A DNA stretch of 64,000 nt from Chryseobacterium bernardetii (GTDB lineage Bacteria > Bacteroidota > Bacteroidia > Flavobacteriales > Weeksellaceae): contig NZ_CP033932.1 in assembly GCF_003815975.1 (NCBI RefSeq), positions 2,085,001-2,149,000 of the forward strand, in the 5' to 3' direction. Each line of letters opens with the position of its first letter. The stretch's first letter is position 1. The notes beneath the pieces were generated by a model that was not told the origin of the DNA, did not search any database, and was given only the letters and a program-made list of their open reading frames with translations. Both the position numbers and the translations under genes were made by a program. Positions 32,558-40,619 of this stretch are shown here, piece by piece.

Positions 32558-33508
32558 TTATGCTATTATGCTGCTGTCTATTGCCTGGTTGTTCCAGGAA
32601 ATATGCTGTACGTTTTTGTTTGAATCAAAATAAAAATCTATTCTACCTAAAAGAAGTCCTGCCCAACCCACCTGGTTAACAAGAACACTTTTGCCCTGTC
32701 TGTTGGTGAATGTCTGAGGTTCAGGTAAGAAGGTATGAGTATGGCCACCAAGGATAATATCTATATTTTCTGTTTTGGCAGCTAAAATTTTGTCACTTAC
32801 CTTATTCGGTTCATCCTTATAATCGTATCCTATGTGTGAAAGGCAAATGACAAGGTCACATTTCTGTTCTTTTTTTAAAAAGTCTGAATAATGTTGTGCT
32901 ACATCAATAGGATCAGAATACACAGTTTCTGCATATTGCTTCTTGCCTACAAGACCATCCAGCTGAATTCCTACGCCAAAGATCCCAACTTTAATTCCAT
33001 TCTTGTTGAATATCTTATAAGGAGAGGTTTTTCCATCCAGGATCGTATTTTTAAAATCATAATTGGAACAGATAAAAGGAAATCGGGCATTCGGAAGAAC
33101 CTTCAAGAATCCTTCAAGCCCATTATCAAAATCATGATTGCCCATGGTAGAAGCATCATACTTCATCATAGACATTAATTTGAATTCCAATTCACCACCA
33201 AAAAAATTAAAATAAGGAGTGCCCTGAAAAATATCTCCGGAATCAAGCAGAAGAACATTGCTTTCCTGATTTCTGATTTGCTGAATTAAGCCGGCCCTTC
33301 TTGCAAACCCTCCCTGATTGGGATTCTTTGTATAACTTGCATCGAAAGGCTCTATTCTGCTATGCTGGTCGTTAGTATGAAGGATGGTTAGTTTATTTGC
33401 GGATTTTAGGTTAAGAATTTTTAATTCTTCCGCCATCATCATATTGGGAGCTAAAGCCATTGCTAAAGATCCGCCACCAATTGCCTTTAAAAAACTTTTT
33501 CTATCCAT
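32558..33508 (-). CDS. Metallophosphatase half of a split 5'-nucleotidase
   Basis: A 316-residue exported calcineurin-like phosphoesterase. After the export N-terminus (MDRKSFLKAIGGGSLAMALA) come the metal motifs: LHTNDQHSR, LLDSGDIFQGTPYF, MGNHDFDNG, and GGHTHTF. It corresponds to the catalytic domain of UshA-type 5'-nucleotidases, whose C-terminal substrate-binding domain is absent here and is instead encoded by the adjoining gene, with stop and start overlapping by one base. The two products probably assemble in the periplasm to hydrolyse nucleotides. Confidence 0.88.
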   Translation of the reverse strand: MDRKSFLKAIGGGSLAMALAPNMMMAEELKILNLKSANKLTILHTNDQHSRIEPFDASYTKNPNQGGFARRAGLIQQIRNQESNVLLLDSGDIFQGTPYFNFFGGELEFKLMSMMKYDASTMGNHDFDNGLEGFLKVLPNARFPFICSNYDFKNTILDGKTSPYKIFNKNGIKVGIFGVGIQLDGLVGKKQYAETVYSDPIDVAQHYSDFLKKEQKCDLVICLSHIGYDYKDEPNKVSDKILAAKTENIDIILGGHTHTFLPEPQTFTNRQGKSVLVNQVGWAGLLLGRIDFYFDSNKNVQHISWNNQAIDSSIIA

Positions 33509-34266
33509 TACTTTTTACCGATAAAATTTAAACGAACATCTGTAGGAGAAATAATTTCAGGATTTCTTTTGAAATAATCAATATATAAGTCTCTAAGTTT
33601 AACTCCCGTAGAAATAGCTTCCCCTTTTGAAAAGAATTTCATATTATCACCACCCAATGCCAGATAATCTGAGGTTGCAATATAGTAGTCTTTGTTGGGA
33701 TCTACTTCTTTTCCGTTCACTAATGATTTATTTAACTGTCCGTTTTTTGTCTCAATATATAAATGAGAAACTGGATTGTTAACCTGGGTTTTGCCATAAT
33801 ATTCAAAAAGTCCCGGTAAATCTGCTCCTTTCATTTTTACAATGATAAGTTCATTTTCAAAAGGCATTACCTCAAAAAGGTTTTTCAGTGTAATGTCACC
33901 TTTTCCAATGGTAGTACGGATTCCGCCAATATTGATTAAAGCAGCATCCACATTTTGTTTAAGATGTGCCTTTGTCCATTCATCACCGCCTTCAAGAGTA
34001 TAATCTGCTAAAAGATTTCCAAGATTGCTGTTATCTCCCTGCTTGGTAAGGTCTGTATTGGTGTGTGAGATTTTTTGATTCATCTCTGCATCCAGTTTCT
34101 GCTTATAAGGTTCAATAATTTTTACAAACTCCTCGTCATTCTTTAGCTCATTATTAATAGAAATGTTTTTCTGGGGCTTTACATTTACAAGCTGCGGCGC
34201 AGAAGCCGTTTTGCATGCTGTAAGAGATGCCAGAGCAATTCCTAGTAACAAGAATTTATTTTTCAT
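33508..34266 (-). CDS. 5'-nucleotidase C-terminal-domain lipoprotein
   Basis: A 252-residue lipoprotein (lipobox LASLTAC, Cys at 18) that consists almost wholly of a 5'-nucleotidase C-terminal domain: NLGNLLADYTLEGGDEW, ALINIGGIRTTIGKGDITL, LFEVMPFENELIIVKM and YIATSDYLALGGDNM. These residues hold the adenine-stacking and substrate-binding loops of UshA. It precedes the metallophosphatase gene in the operon, so the domain order of the usual single protein is reversed at the gene level. It is the first gene of the operon with porZ and recO. Confidence 0.88.
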   Translation of the reverse strand: MKNKFLLLGIALASLTACKTASAPQLVNVKPQKNISINNELKNDEEFVKIIEPYKQKLDAEMNQKISHTNTDLTKQGDNSNLGNLLADYTLEGGDEWTKAHLKQNVDAALINIGGIRTTIGKGDITLKNLFEVMPFENELIIVKMKGADLPGLFEYYGKTQVNNPVSHLYIETKNGQLNKSLVNGKEVDPNKDYYIATSDYLALGGDNMKFFSKGEAISTGVKLRDLYIDYFKRNPEIISPTDVRLNFIGKK

Positions 34267-34434
34267 ATGTTGTAAATTATTTTTTATAAAGGTTATTATG
34301 AAATGCTGATTATTTCAGTGTTTTTGTAAACAATTCCGGTCATAGCGATTTCATAAAATCTTTTAGTATATGCAAATATAACTATATGTATAATAAAACA
34401 TTATTATTTATTATAAATTCTTATTGTAAATGAT

Positions 34435-34442
34435 TAAATTTG
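34435..34442 (+). promoter_or_regulatory. Promoter -7 element of dapA
   Basis: TAAATTTG fits the consensus and lies 19 bp before the dapA ATG. Confidence 0.5.
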
Positions 34443-34461
34443 GCAAAAATAATTCGAACAG

Positions 34462-35334
34462 ATGAGCATTTTAAAAGGAGTAGGTGTTGCGTTGGTGACA
34501 CCCTTTAATGAAGATTTATCCGTTGATTTCGACAGTTTAACAAAACTTGTTGAATATAATATTGAAAACGGAACCAATTATTTGGTAGTATTGGGAACTA
34601 CAGCTGAGGCTGCAACGCTTTCTGATGAAGAGAAGAAACAGGTAATTGAGCATATCATTAAGGTGAATAATAAACGTCTTCCTTTGGTTTTAGGAATTGG
34701 CGGTAACAATACTCTTGAAGTCAAGAAACAGATTGAAGAAGCAGATTTATCTGCATTTGAAGCGGTACTTTCCGTATCTCCATATTACAATAAGCCTAAC
34801 CAGGAAGGTCTTTACCAACACTATAAAGCTTTAGCTTCAACAGGGAAAAATATTATCATATACAATGTTCCTTCCAGAACAGGACAGAATATAGAAGCAG
34901 ATACCACTATCCGTCTTGCAAAAGAATTCCCGAACTTATTCCTGATTAAAGAAGCTGCACCTAACATCCTGCAGTATTTTGATATCCTTAGAAAGAAACC
35001 GGAAGGATTTTCTTTAGTTTCAGGAGATGATGAATTCACACTTCCTGTTACTTTAGCTGGTGGTGATGGCGTAATTTCTGTAATTGCACAAGGATATCCG
35101 AAAGAATTCTCTACAATGGTACAATTGGCTTTTGAAGGTAAAGTGAAAGAAGCTTACGAGATCCACAACAAATTGGTTGATATTACCCGTCTTATTTTTG
35201 CAGAAGGTAACCCTTGTGGTATTAAGGTAGTATTAGCTGAAAAAGGAATTATTAAGAATTATCTTAGACTTCCTTTAGTTCAGGCATCAGAAGGGCTTTA
35301 TACTAAAATTAAAGCTGAAATGGCCAAGATTTAA
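34462..35334 (+). CDS. dapA: 4-hydroxy-tetrahydrodipicolinate synthase
   Basis: A 290-residue aldolase that condenses pyruvate with aspartate semialdehyde in lysine and diaminopimelate synthesis. Key parts are GTTAEAATLSDEEK, SPYYNKPNQEGLYQHY (Tyr of the catalytic triad), IYNVPSRTG and the Schiff-base lysine in FLIKEAAPN. Length and order fit the family from end to end. The gene stands alone between the nucleotidase operon (divergent) and a GNAT gene. Confidence 0.95.
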   Translation: MSILKGVGVALVTPFNEDLSVDFDSLTKLVEYNIENGTNYLVVLGTTAEAATLSDEEKKQVIEHIIKVNNKRLPLVLGIGGNNTLEVKKQIEEADLSAFEAVLSVSPYYNKPNQEGLYQHYKALASTGKNIIIYNVPSRTGQNIEADTTIRLAKEFPNLFLIKEAAPNILQYFDILRKKPEGFSLVSGDDEFTLPVTLAGGDGVISVIAQGYPKEFSTMVQLAFEGKVKEAYEIHNKLVDITRLIFAEGNPCGIKVVLAEKGIIKNYLRLPLVQASEGLYTKIKAEMAKI

Positions 35335-35411
35335 TAGCTGTTATACATTGCGTAATATAATAAAGTGAAAAGTTCAGGCTTTTCACTTTTTTTAATCATA
35401 ATCCATAAAAT

Positions 35412-35915
35412 ATGAAATTAATACAGGCAACCGGGAAAGATATCCCTCTTATTCAGGATCTGGCAAGAAGATCATGGGCAAATGCTTATGCGGAAATACT
35501 TTCAGAAGAACAAATGGAGTATATGCTCTCTGAAATGTACTCACAGAAGGAAATTGAAAGCCAACTCCATAATCCTAATTATCATTATTATCTGATAGAA
35601 GACGAAAGCACTAATTCTTACGAAGGATTTATCGGGTATGAACACAATTATGAAGATGAAACAACAAAACTTCACCGCATCTATCTGGTTTCGGAAAGCA
35701 AAGGAAAAGGATTTGGAAAAGCGGCCCTTCAGTTTTTAAATGAGAAAGCTTTTGAGAACGGAAATAAAAGAATCATTCTTAATGTGAACAAATATAATGC
35801 TGCCAGAAAATTCTATGAATCCCAAGGCTACAAGGTGTATGATGAAGGGGTTTTTGATATAGGTAACGGATTTGTGATGGATGATTATTTGATGGAATTT
35901 CTAATTCACGGATAA
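35412..35915 (+). CDS. GNAT-family N-acetyltransferase
   Basis: A 167-residue acetyltransferase. The acetyl-CoA motif is in LHRIYLVSESKGKGFGKAAL (KGKGFG), followed by RIILNVNKYNAARKFYESQG, the strand and helix typical of the fold. The N-terminal RSWANAYAEILSEEQMEYML is a common start in stress-type acetyltransferases of this group. The substrate is unknown. It follows dapA after 77 bases, perhaps with read-through. Confidence 0.85.
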   Translation: MKLIQATGKDIPLIQDLARRSWANAYAEILSEEQMEYMLSEMYSQKEIESQLHNPNYHYYLIEDESTNSYEGFIGYEHNYEDETTKLHRIYLVSESKGKGFGKAALQFLNEKAFENGNKRIILNVNKYNAARKFYESQGYKVYDEGVFDIGNGFVMDDYLMEFLIHG

Positions 35916-36085
35916 TTGACTTAAAATTTTGTAACTTTATCCCGTAATTCTATAACAGGTGAGTTCTTTTTTTAAATCATCTTTGTTACAGAACCAAATC
36001 ACTTATAACAATACATTCATATGCTTGGTTTTGAGCTGACATAGCTTTTTATCAGTATATTTTTTTCATCCTTAGTGTTTAAATT

Positions 36086-36112
36086 CCTGTATTTTCGGAT
36101 ACAGGAGTTTTT
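36086..36112 (+). terminator. Terminator between the GNAT gene and the AraC gene
   Basis: CCTGTAT (36086-36092) pairs with ATACAGG (36099-36105), followed by AGTTTTTG. Confidence 0.6.
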
Positions 36113-36208
36113 GCGTATATATGGAAAGTAAAAAAAATATTTTCTATTTCACATTTACTTGAAATAAATTATTATATTTACTAAAAAAATAGGCTTACTT
36201 ATACCAGG

Positions 36209-36790
36209 ATGAAAATGTACGTTAAATTTGATTTCAATGCTCTTTGTAAAAAAGTATTGGACGAAAAACTGAAGGAGCACGGGCTTAAATACCGGTTGCT
36301 GAACTTCGGGGAGGTAGAGTTCTATGAACCCTTTACTCAGGAGCAACATAATCTTTTCAAGAAGAATCTTGGTGATTATGGTATTGAGATCATAGAAAGC
36401 CAGAAAACGGCTTTGGTACAGAAAATAAAAGATGCCATTGTGGAACTTGTCTTTTCTGAAGAGATTATTCCCGTAAAAGCTTCCATTTATATTTCTGAAA
36501 AACTGAATCATAGCTATGGATATCTTTCCAATCTGTTTTCAGAAGTTGCTTATACTTCCATAGAGAATTTTATCATTCTTCAGAAAATAGAGCACGCAAA
36601 AGCTTTAATCATTAGAAATAAACAAAGTCTTACAGAAATTGCCCATAAACTGAATTATTCCAGCGTGGCGCATTTAAGTACTCAATTTAAAAATACGACA
36701 GGAATTACACCTTCACAGTTTCAAAAGATCATAGGACAAAGAAGAAAAGCCCAAAGCATGGTAATAAACCCTAAAGTGCAGTATGAATAA
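36209..36790 (+). CDS. AraC-family transcriptional regulator
   Basis: A 193-residue protein with a short N-terminal domain and a C-terminal AraC-type double helix-turn-helix (about residues 85-180): KASIYISEKLNHSYGYLSNL, IEHAKALIIRNKQSLTEIAH and SVAHLSTQFKNTTGITPSQF. The N-terminal 75 residues do not look like a sugar-binding cupin and have no clear match. The gene overlaps the following receiver-like gene by 8 bases, so the two proteins are made together and may work together. Near-consensus TATATTTA lies 28 bp upstream. Confidence 0.88.
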   Translation: MKMYVKFDFNALCKKVLDEKLKEHGLKYRLLNFGEVEFYEPFTQEQHNLFKKNLGDYGIEIIESQKTALVQKIKDAIVELVFSEEIIPVKASIYISEKLNHSYGYLSNLFSEVAYTSIENFIILQKIEHAKALIIRNKQSLTEIAHKLNYSSVAHLSTQFKNTTGITPSQFQKIIGQRRKAQSMVINPKVQYE

Positions 36791-37229
36791 AGAATTTCTG
36801 AACGTAATTGTAGCAGATAGCGATGAAAACACCTTAATTTTTTTTAAAAATATATTCAAAGAACTGAAAATCTCTATAAAAGTTCAATGTTTCAACAATG
36901 GGGAAAATCTGATGGAGTATCTTAACAACTATGATGCTGTAGTACCTGAAATCGTTTTTATTAATTATACTATTCCCGGGAAAGATGCAATCGGTTGTAT
37001 TGATGAGATTAAGAATAATTCAAAGTTCAGCAATATGGTTACGGCTATTTATACGGAAGAAATCTCTGAGAATGAAATTGAAGAGACCTTTGTAAAAGGA
37101 AACAATATCTTTATGAGAAAACCTTCCGATTTCGGAACTTTAAAGAAGGTGCTTACAGAGATTATTACGATAAATTGGCAGTATTATACTTCAGGATTGA
37201 ATAAAGATAATTTTATTCTAAAGATATGA
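36783..37229 (+). CDS. Degenerate response-regulator receiver domain protein
   Basis: A 148-residue single-domain receiver homologue. The acidic pocket is present in part (IVADSDENT) and the Lys of the switch is kept (FMRKPSD), but the phosphoacceptor Asp in the position of beta-strand 3 is Asn: VFINYTIPGKDAI. It therefore cannot be phosphorylated in the usual way and is likely a pseudo-receiver that acts by protein contact. It overlaps the AraC gene, which makes a regulator-cofactor pair plausible. Confidence 0.8.
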   Translation: MNKEFLNVIVADSDENTLIFFKNIFKELKISIKVQCFNNGENLMEYLNNYDAVVPEIVFINYTIPGKDAIGCIDEIKNNSKFSNMVTAIYTEEISENEIEETFVKGNNIFMRKPSDFGTLKKVLTEIITINWQYYTSGLNKDNFILKI

Positions 37230-37790
37230 TAAACAGGTTGTTTTTGTTTTCCATTTTATAAGAATGGAATATTATTCAGTGTATAATATTCACATTAAAG
37301 TGAAAATTTTATAACTAATACTTAAAATAATATAAAAAAGAAGACCGTTAATATTCGGACATTTGTAAATGTAAAATCAGTGACACAAATTAGATTATAT
37401 ACATGAAGATACAGATGAATGAAAAGTAATTGTTTCTACATTAAAATATATAAATCACGATGTAAACAAAATGAGTTATATTCATTTCCAATTTTAAAGC
37501 ATAGAAGATCTTTAAACAAAACGGTACAATCATGAAAACTCGAAATAGTTGGAGATATTTTTATTCGTTTCATTCCCTCATCTCCACTAGACACAGTTAG
37601 TTTTTATAATAAGCAAGTTGGAAAAATAATTCATTTTGTTTTTTATAATTTATTTTAATAGTGATGACTTATCTTCAAATAATATATAGATATTTTCACA
37701 CCACATCACAAAATATTAAGTATAAGCTATTAAAATAAATTTTTTAAGCAGATCAAAAGTAATTTCTTCTAAATAACAGTTTTATAAGGG
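37230..37790 (+). other. Long AT-rich gap, perhaps a long 3' UTR or an RNA gene
   Basis: No convincing gene covers these 561 bases. They end in a strong plus-strand terminator although the nearest plus-strand stop is about 560 bases upstream. I find no TAnnTTTG element inside. A 22-codon ORF lies at 37532. An unannotated transcript is possible. Confidence 0.35.
37532..37600 (+). CDS. Possible 22-codon ORF
   Basis: ATG at 37532 opens a 22-codon frame rich in aromatic, Ser and Arg residues, ending at TAG 37598. GGAGAT and ATCTCC within it can pair. No promoter or homologue is visible; the call rests only on an intact start and stop upstream of an otherwise unexplained terminator. Confidence 0.15.
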   Translation: MKTRNSWRYFYSFHSLISTRHS

Positions 37791-37792
37791 GG

Positions 37793-37822
37793 CCGCAGGA
37801 AAATTTTTCTGCGGTTTTTTTT
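37793..37822 (+). terminator. Strong terminator before recG (plus-strand)
   Basis: CCGCAG (37793-37798) pairs with CTGCGG (37809-37814), extended by an A/T-paired interior, followed by eight T residues. The T tract follows only on the plus strand, so it ends a transcript coming from the left and not recG. Confidence 0.8.
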
Positions 37823-39908
37823 ATGAAATTTTGCTCCACTTATTTTTTCCTTTATAGTATTTAATGTAGTAATTTTTGATAATCATATTATCCTGCCTTG
37901 CCAGCATTGGATCTGCTTCAAGGATTTTGTCAACAGTATTTTTAGTGGTCTTGATGATAGCAGAATCATTTACAAGATCCAGTCTTTTGAAATCTACCAC
38001 ACCGCTTTGCTGGGTTCCTAAAATATCGCCGGGGCCGCGAAGCTGCATATCAACTTCGGAAATCTTAAAGCCATCATTAGTCTCAGTCATAGTTTTAATT
38101 CGGGTTCTGCTTTCCTTTGACAATTTGTCGGAGGTCATCAGAATACAGTAACTCTGTTCAGCCCCTCTTCCTACACGTCCTCTGAGCTGATGAAGCTGTG
38201 AAAGACCAAACCTCTCAGAACTTTCAATAACCATTACCGAAGCATTCGGGACATTTACTCCTACTTCAATAACAGTAGTTGCCACCATAATTTCAGCCTT
38301 TCCTGAAGCAAAATAAGCCATGGCAGCATCCTTTTCGTCCGGTTTCATCTTTCCATGGAGCATGGTAACATTATAATCTGAGAAGAAATCCATAACATGT
38401 TCCAGACCTTCCATCAGATTTTTATAATCTAATGTTTCAGACTCTTCAATGAGAGGGTAGACAAAATAAACCTGTCTTCCTTTCTTGATCTCATCTTTAC
38501 AGAAGTTATATACATACAACCTGTCTTTTTCCCTTCTGTGAGCTGTAATGATCGGTTTTCGTCCCACCGGCATTTCATCAATAACAGAAACATCCAGATC
38601 AGAATAGAAGCTCATCGCCAAGGTTCTTGGAATAGGAGTTGCCGTCATCACCAGAATATGAGGCGGAATCTTGTTTTTAGCCCAAAGTTTAGCCCGTTGT
38701 GCCACACCAAACCGATGCTGTTCATCAATAATAGCCAAACCAAGATTCTTGAATTTAACCTTATCTTCCAGAACGGCATGGGTTCCCACGAGAATAGAAA
38801 GGGTACCACTTTCCAGCTCTTCGTGAATAATCTTTCTTTCCTTTGCTTTGGTGGAACCTGTTAACAACCGGACATTAATTCCTGTTTTATCCAATAATTC
38901 TTTTATCCCATTATAATGTTGCTGGGCAAGAATTTCAGTAGGCGCCATCATACAGCTTTGAAACCCATTATCCATGGCAATAAGCATCGTTAATAAAGCC
39001 ACCATAGTTTTTCCGGAGCCTACATCACCCTGTAAAAGTCTGTTCATCTGAACAGGCCTTTTCATATCCATCCGGATTTCCTTTAAAACCCTTTTTTGAG
39101 CACCTGTAAGTTCAAACGGAAGATGATTTTCATAGAAATTATTGAAATGGTCACCTATAATTGGAAACGGATTACCATAAGACAGTGTTTTATGATGCAG
39201 CTTTTTTAAGCCATATCCTAACTGGAAAAAGAAAGATTCTTCAAACTTCAGTCTGAAATCTGCCTTATCAAAATGTTCCTGGTCCTTAGGGAAATGTACA
39301 TTCAGGAAAGCATGCTGCCGTGACATAAATTTGAAGGTTTTCATCAGATATTCCGGGAAATTTTCCTCAATAAGATTAGGAATTTCTCTGCAAATATTTC
39401 TTAAAGCATTTTGAAAGAATCTCTGGTTAAGGCCTCTTTTGGTCAGTTTTTCAGAACTTGGATAAATAGGTTTTAAGCGGGTTTCACTTTCTTTCTTTTC
39501 TTCTGCTTCAATTTCAGGATGTGGCATCGAGAACTGCCGGTTAAAGACATTAATTTTCCCGAAAATATAAACTTCACGGTTAATGGGAAGCTGTTCTTTA
39601 AGCCATTTTGAATACTGAAACCAAACCAGATCCATACTCCCCGTATCATCATTGAATTTAGCTGTTAATCTCTTGGTTTTCCCGGTCTGAATTTCCTGAA
39701 CTTGGGTAATTTTTCCTTTAAACTGGATCTCCTGGCTGGTTTCCTCGTGAAGCTGAGATATTTTATAGATTTTACTTTTATCCAGATAACGGATAGGATA
39801 GAAGTTCAGCATGTCTTCTACAGTAGACAGCCCCAACACATTTTTAATGAGTTTGGCTCTTTCCGGACCTATTCCTTTTACATATTCTATGGAAGTTTCT
39901 AAAGTCAT
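37821..39908 (-). CDS. recG: ATP-dependent DNA helicase RecG
   Basis: A 695-residue helicase that remodels stalled forks and recombination intermediates. The N-terminal wedge/OB domain (YVKGIGPERAKLIKNV near the start) is followed by the helicase motor: Walker A LLQGDVGSGKTMVA, IIDEQHRFGVAQR (DEQH box), TATPIPRTLAMSFYSDLDVS, and the late motif QLRGRVGRGAEQSYC. The open frame extends 26 codons upstream, but MTLETSIEYVKGIG gives the normal N-terminus, so the start is placed at 39908. Confidence 0.95.
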   Translation of the reverse strand: MTLETSIEYVKGIGPERAKLIKNVLGLSTVEDMLNFYPIRYLDKSKIYKISQLHEETSQEIQFKGKITQVQEIQTGKTKRLTAKFNDDTGSMDLVWFQYSKWLKEQLPINREVYIFGKINVFNRQFSMPHPEIEAEEKKESETRLKPIYPSSEKLTKRGLNQRFFQNALRNICREIPNLIEENFPEYLMKTFKFMSRQHAFLNVHFPKDQEHFDKADFRLKFEESFFFQLGYGLKKLHHKTLSYGNPFPIIGDHFNNFYENHLPFELTGAQKRVLKEIRMDMKRPVQMNRLLQGDVGSGKTMVALLTMLIAMDNGFQSCMMAPTEILAQQHYNGIKELLDKTGINVRLLTGSTKAKERKIIHEELESGTLSILVGTHAVLEDKVKFKNLGLAIIDEQHRFGVAQRAKLWAKNKIPPHILVMTATPIPRTLAMSFYSDLDVSVIDEMPVGRKPIITAHRREKDRLYVYNFCKDEIKKGRQVYFVYPLIEESETLDYKNLMEGLEHVMDFFSDYNVTMLHGKMKPDEKDAAMAYFASGKAEIMVATTVIEVGVNVPNASVMVIESSERFGLSQLHQLRGRVGRGAEQSYCILMTSDKLSKESRTRIKTMTETNDGFKISEVDMQLRGPGDILGTQQSGVVDFKRLDLVNDSAIIKTTKNTVDKILEADPMLARQDNMIIKNYYIKYYKGKNKWSKIS

Positions 39909-39969
39909 TTTTTGTCTGAGATTCGGAAATCGAATAGTATGAAAAAACAAAGGTCCGAATTTCGGTAAA

Positions 39970-40003
39970 ATAAAAAAGACTTCCAAAAAAAATTGAAAGT
40001 CTT
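39970..40003 (-). terminator. Terminator of the thioredoxin gene
   Basis: AAGACTT (39976-39982) pairs with AAGTCTT (39997-40003); on the minus strand a T run follows at 39975-39970. Confidence 0.6.
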
Positions 40004-40044
40004 AACTTATAGCGACCATTAAAGTTTAAAAATTTAATGGTTGA

Positions 40045-40578
40045 TTATTCTTTGATTTTAGATTTGAACTTTTTCTGGTAATCTTCCCACTGTTCTCTGG
40101 TGCGGATTTTTTTAAACAGATCTTTTGAGATCAGTTCCAGATAAGGTTCCAGTTCTTTGGCAGATAATTCTCCCTGAAGAATTGTAATAGGATCACCGTG
40201 TTCATCCAAAAATACAGTGCTCGGAACGGCGCCTACATTCATATATTGAGTAAATTCATGTAAAGAATTTCGTCCTTTTTTGTGTTCTGTATTAGGATTG
40301 GAGAATGTTCTCCCAAAAATTTCAAGGCTCTTTTTTTCTTCTGCGTTAAATTTTACAGGATAAAAGTTCTCATTTAGTATCTGCGAAAGTATGGGGTGCC
40401 CGTAAGTTTTTTTATCCATAATTTTACAGGGGCCACACCAGTCTGCATAAAAATCAATAAGAATCTTTTTAGGATTTTCTTTCTGTGCTTTTAAAGCCTC
40501 TTCAATAGTCATCCATTTTGTCTGTGCAAAACTGAGATTTAATAATAATAAGAGAACTATGCTTACAATTTTTTTCAT
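40045..40578 (-). CDS. Exported thioredoxin-family protein
   Basis: A 177-residue protein: signal peptide MKKIVSIVLLLLLNLSFAQ, then a thioredoxin fold with the active site DFYADWCGPCKIMDK (CGPC) and the cis-Pro region NVGAVPSTVFLDEHG. It is expected to act in the periplasm as a disulfide reductase or exchange protein. It lies 41 bases downstream of the first POT transporter on the same strand and may be co-transcribed with it. Confidence 0.88.
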   Translation of the reverse strand: MKKIVSIVLLLLLNLSFAQTKWMTIEEALKAQKENPKKILIDFYADWCGPCKIMDKKTYGHPILSQILNENFYPVKFNAEEKKSLEIFGRTFSNPNTEHKKGRNSLHEFTQYMNVGAVPSTVFLDEHGDPITILQGELSAKELEPYLELISKDLFKKIRTREQWEDYQKKFKSKIKE

Positions 40579-40619
40579 AATTTGATATTTATATAAAAAT
40601 AAGCATAATTACTTATTTT

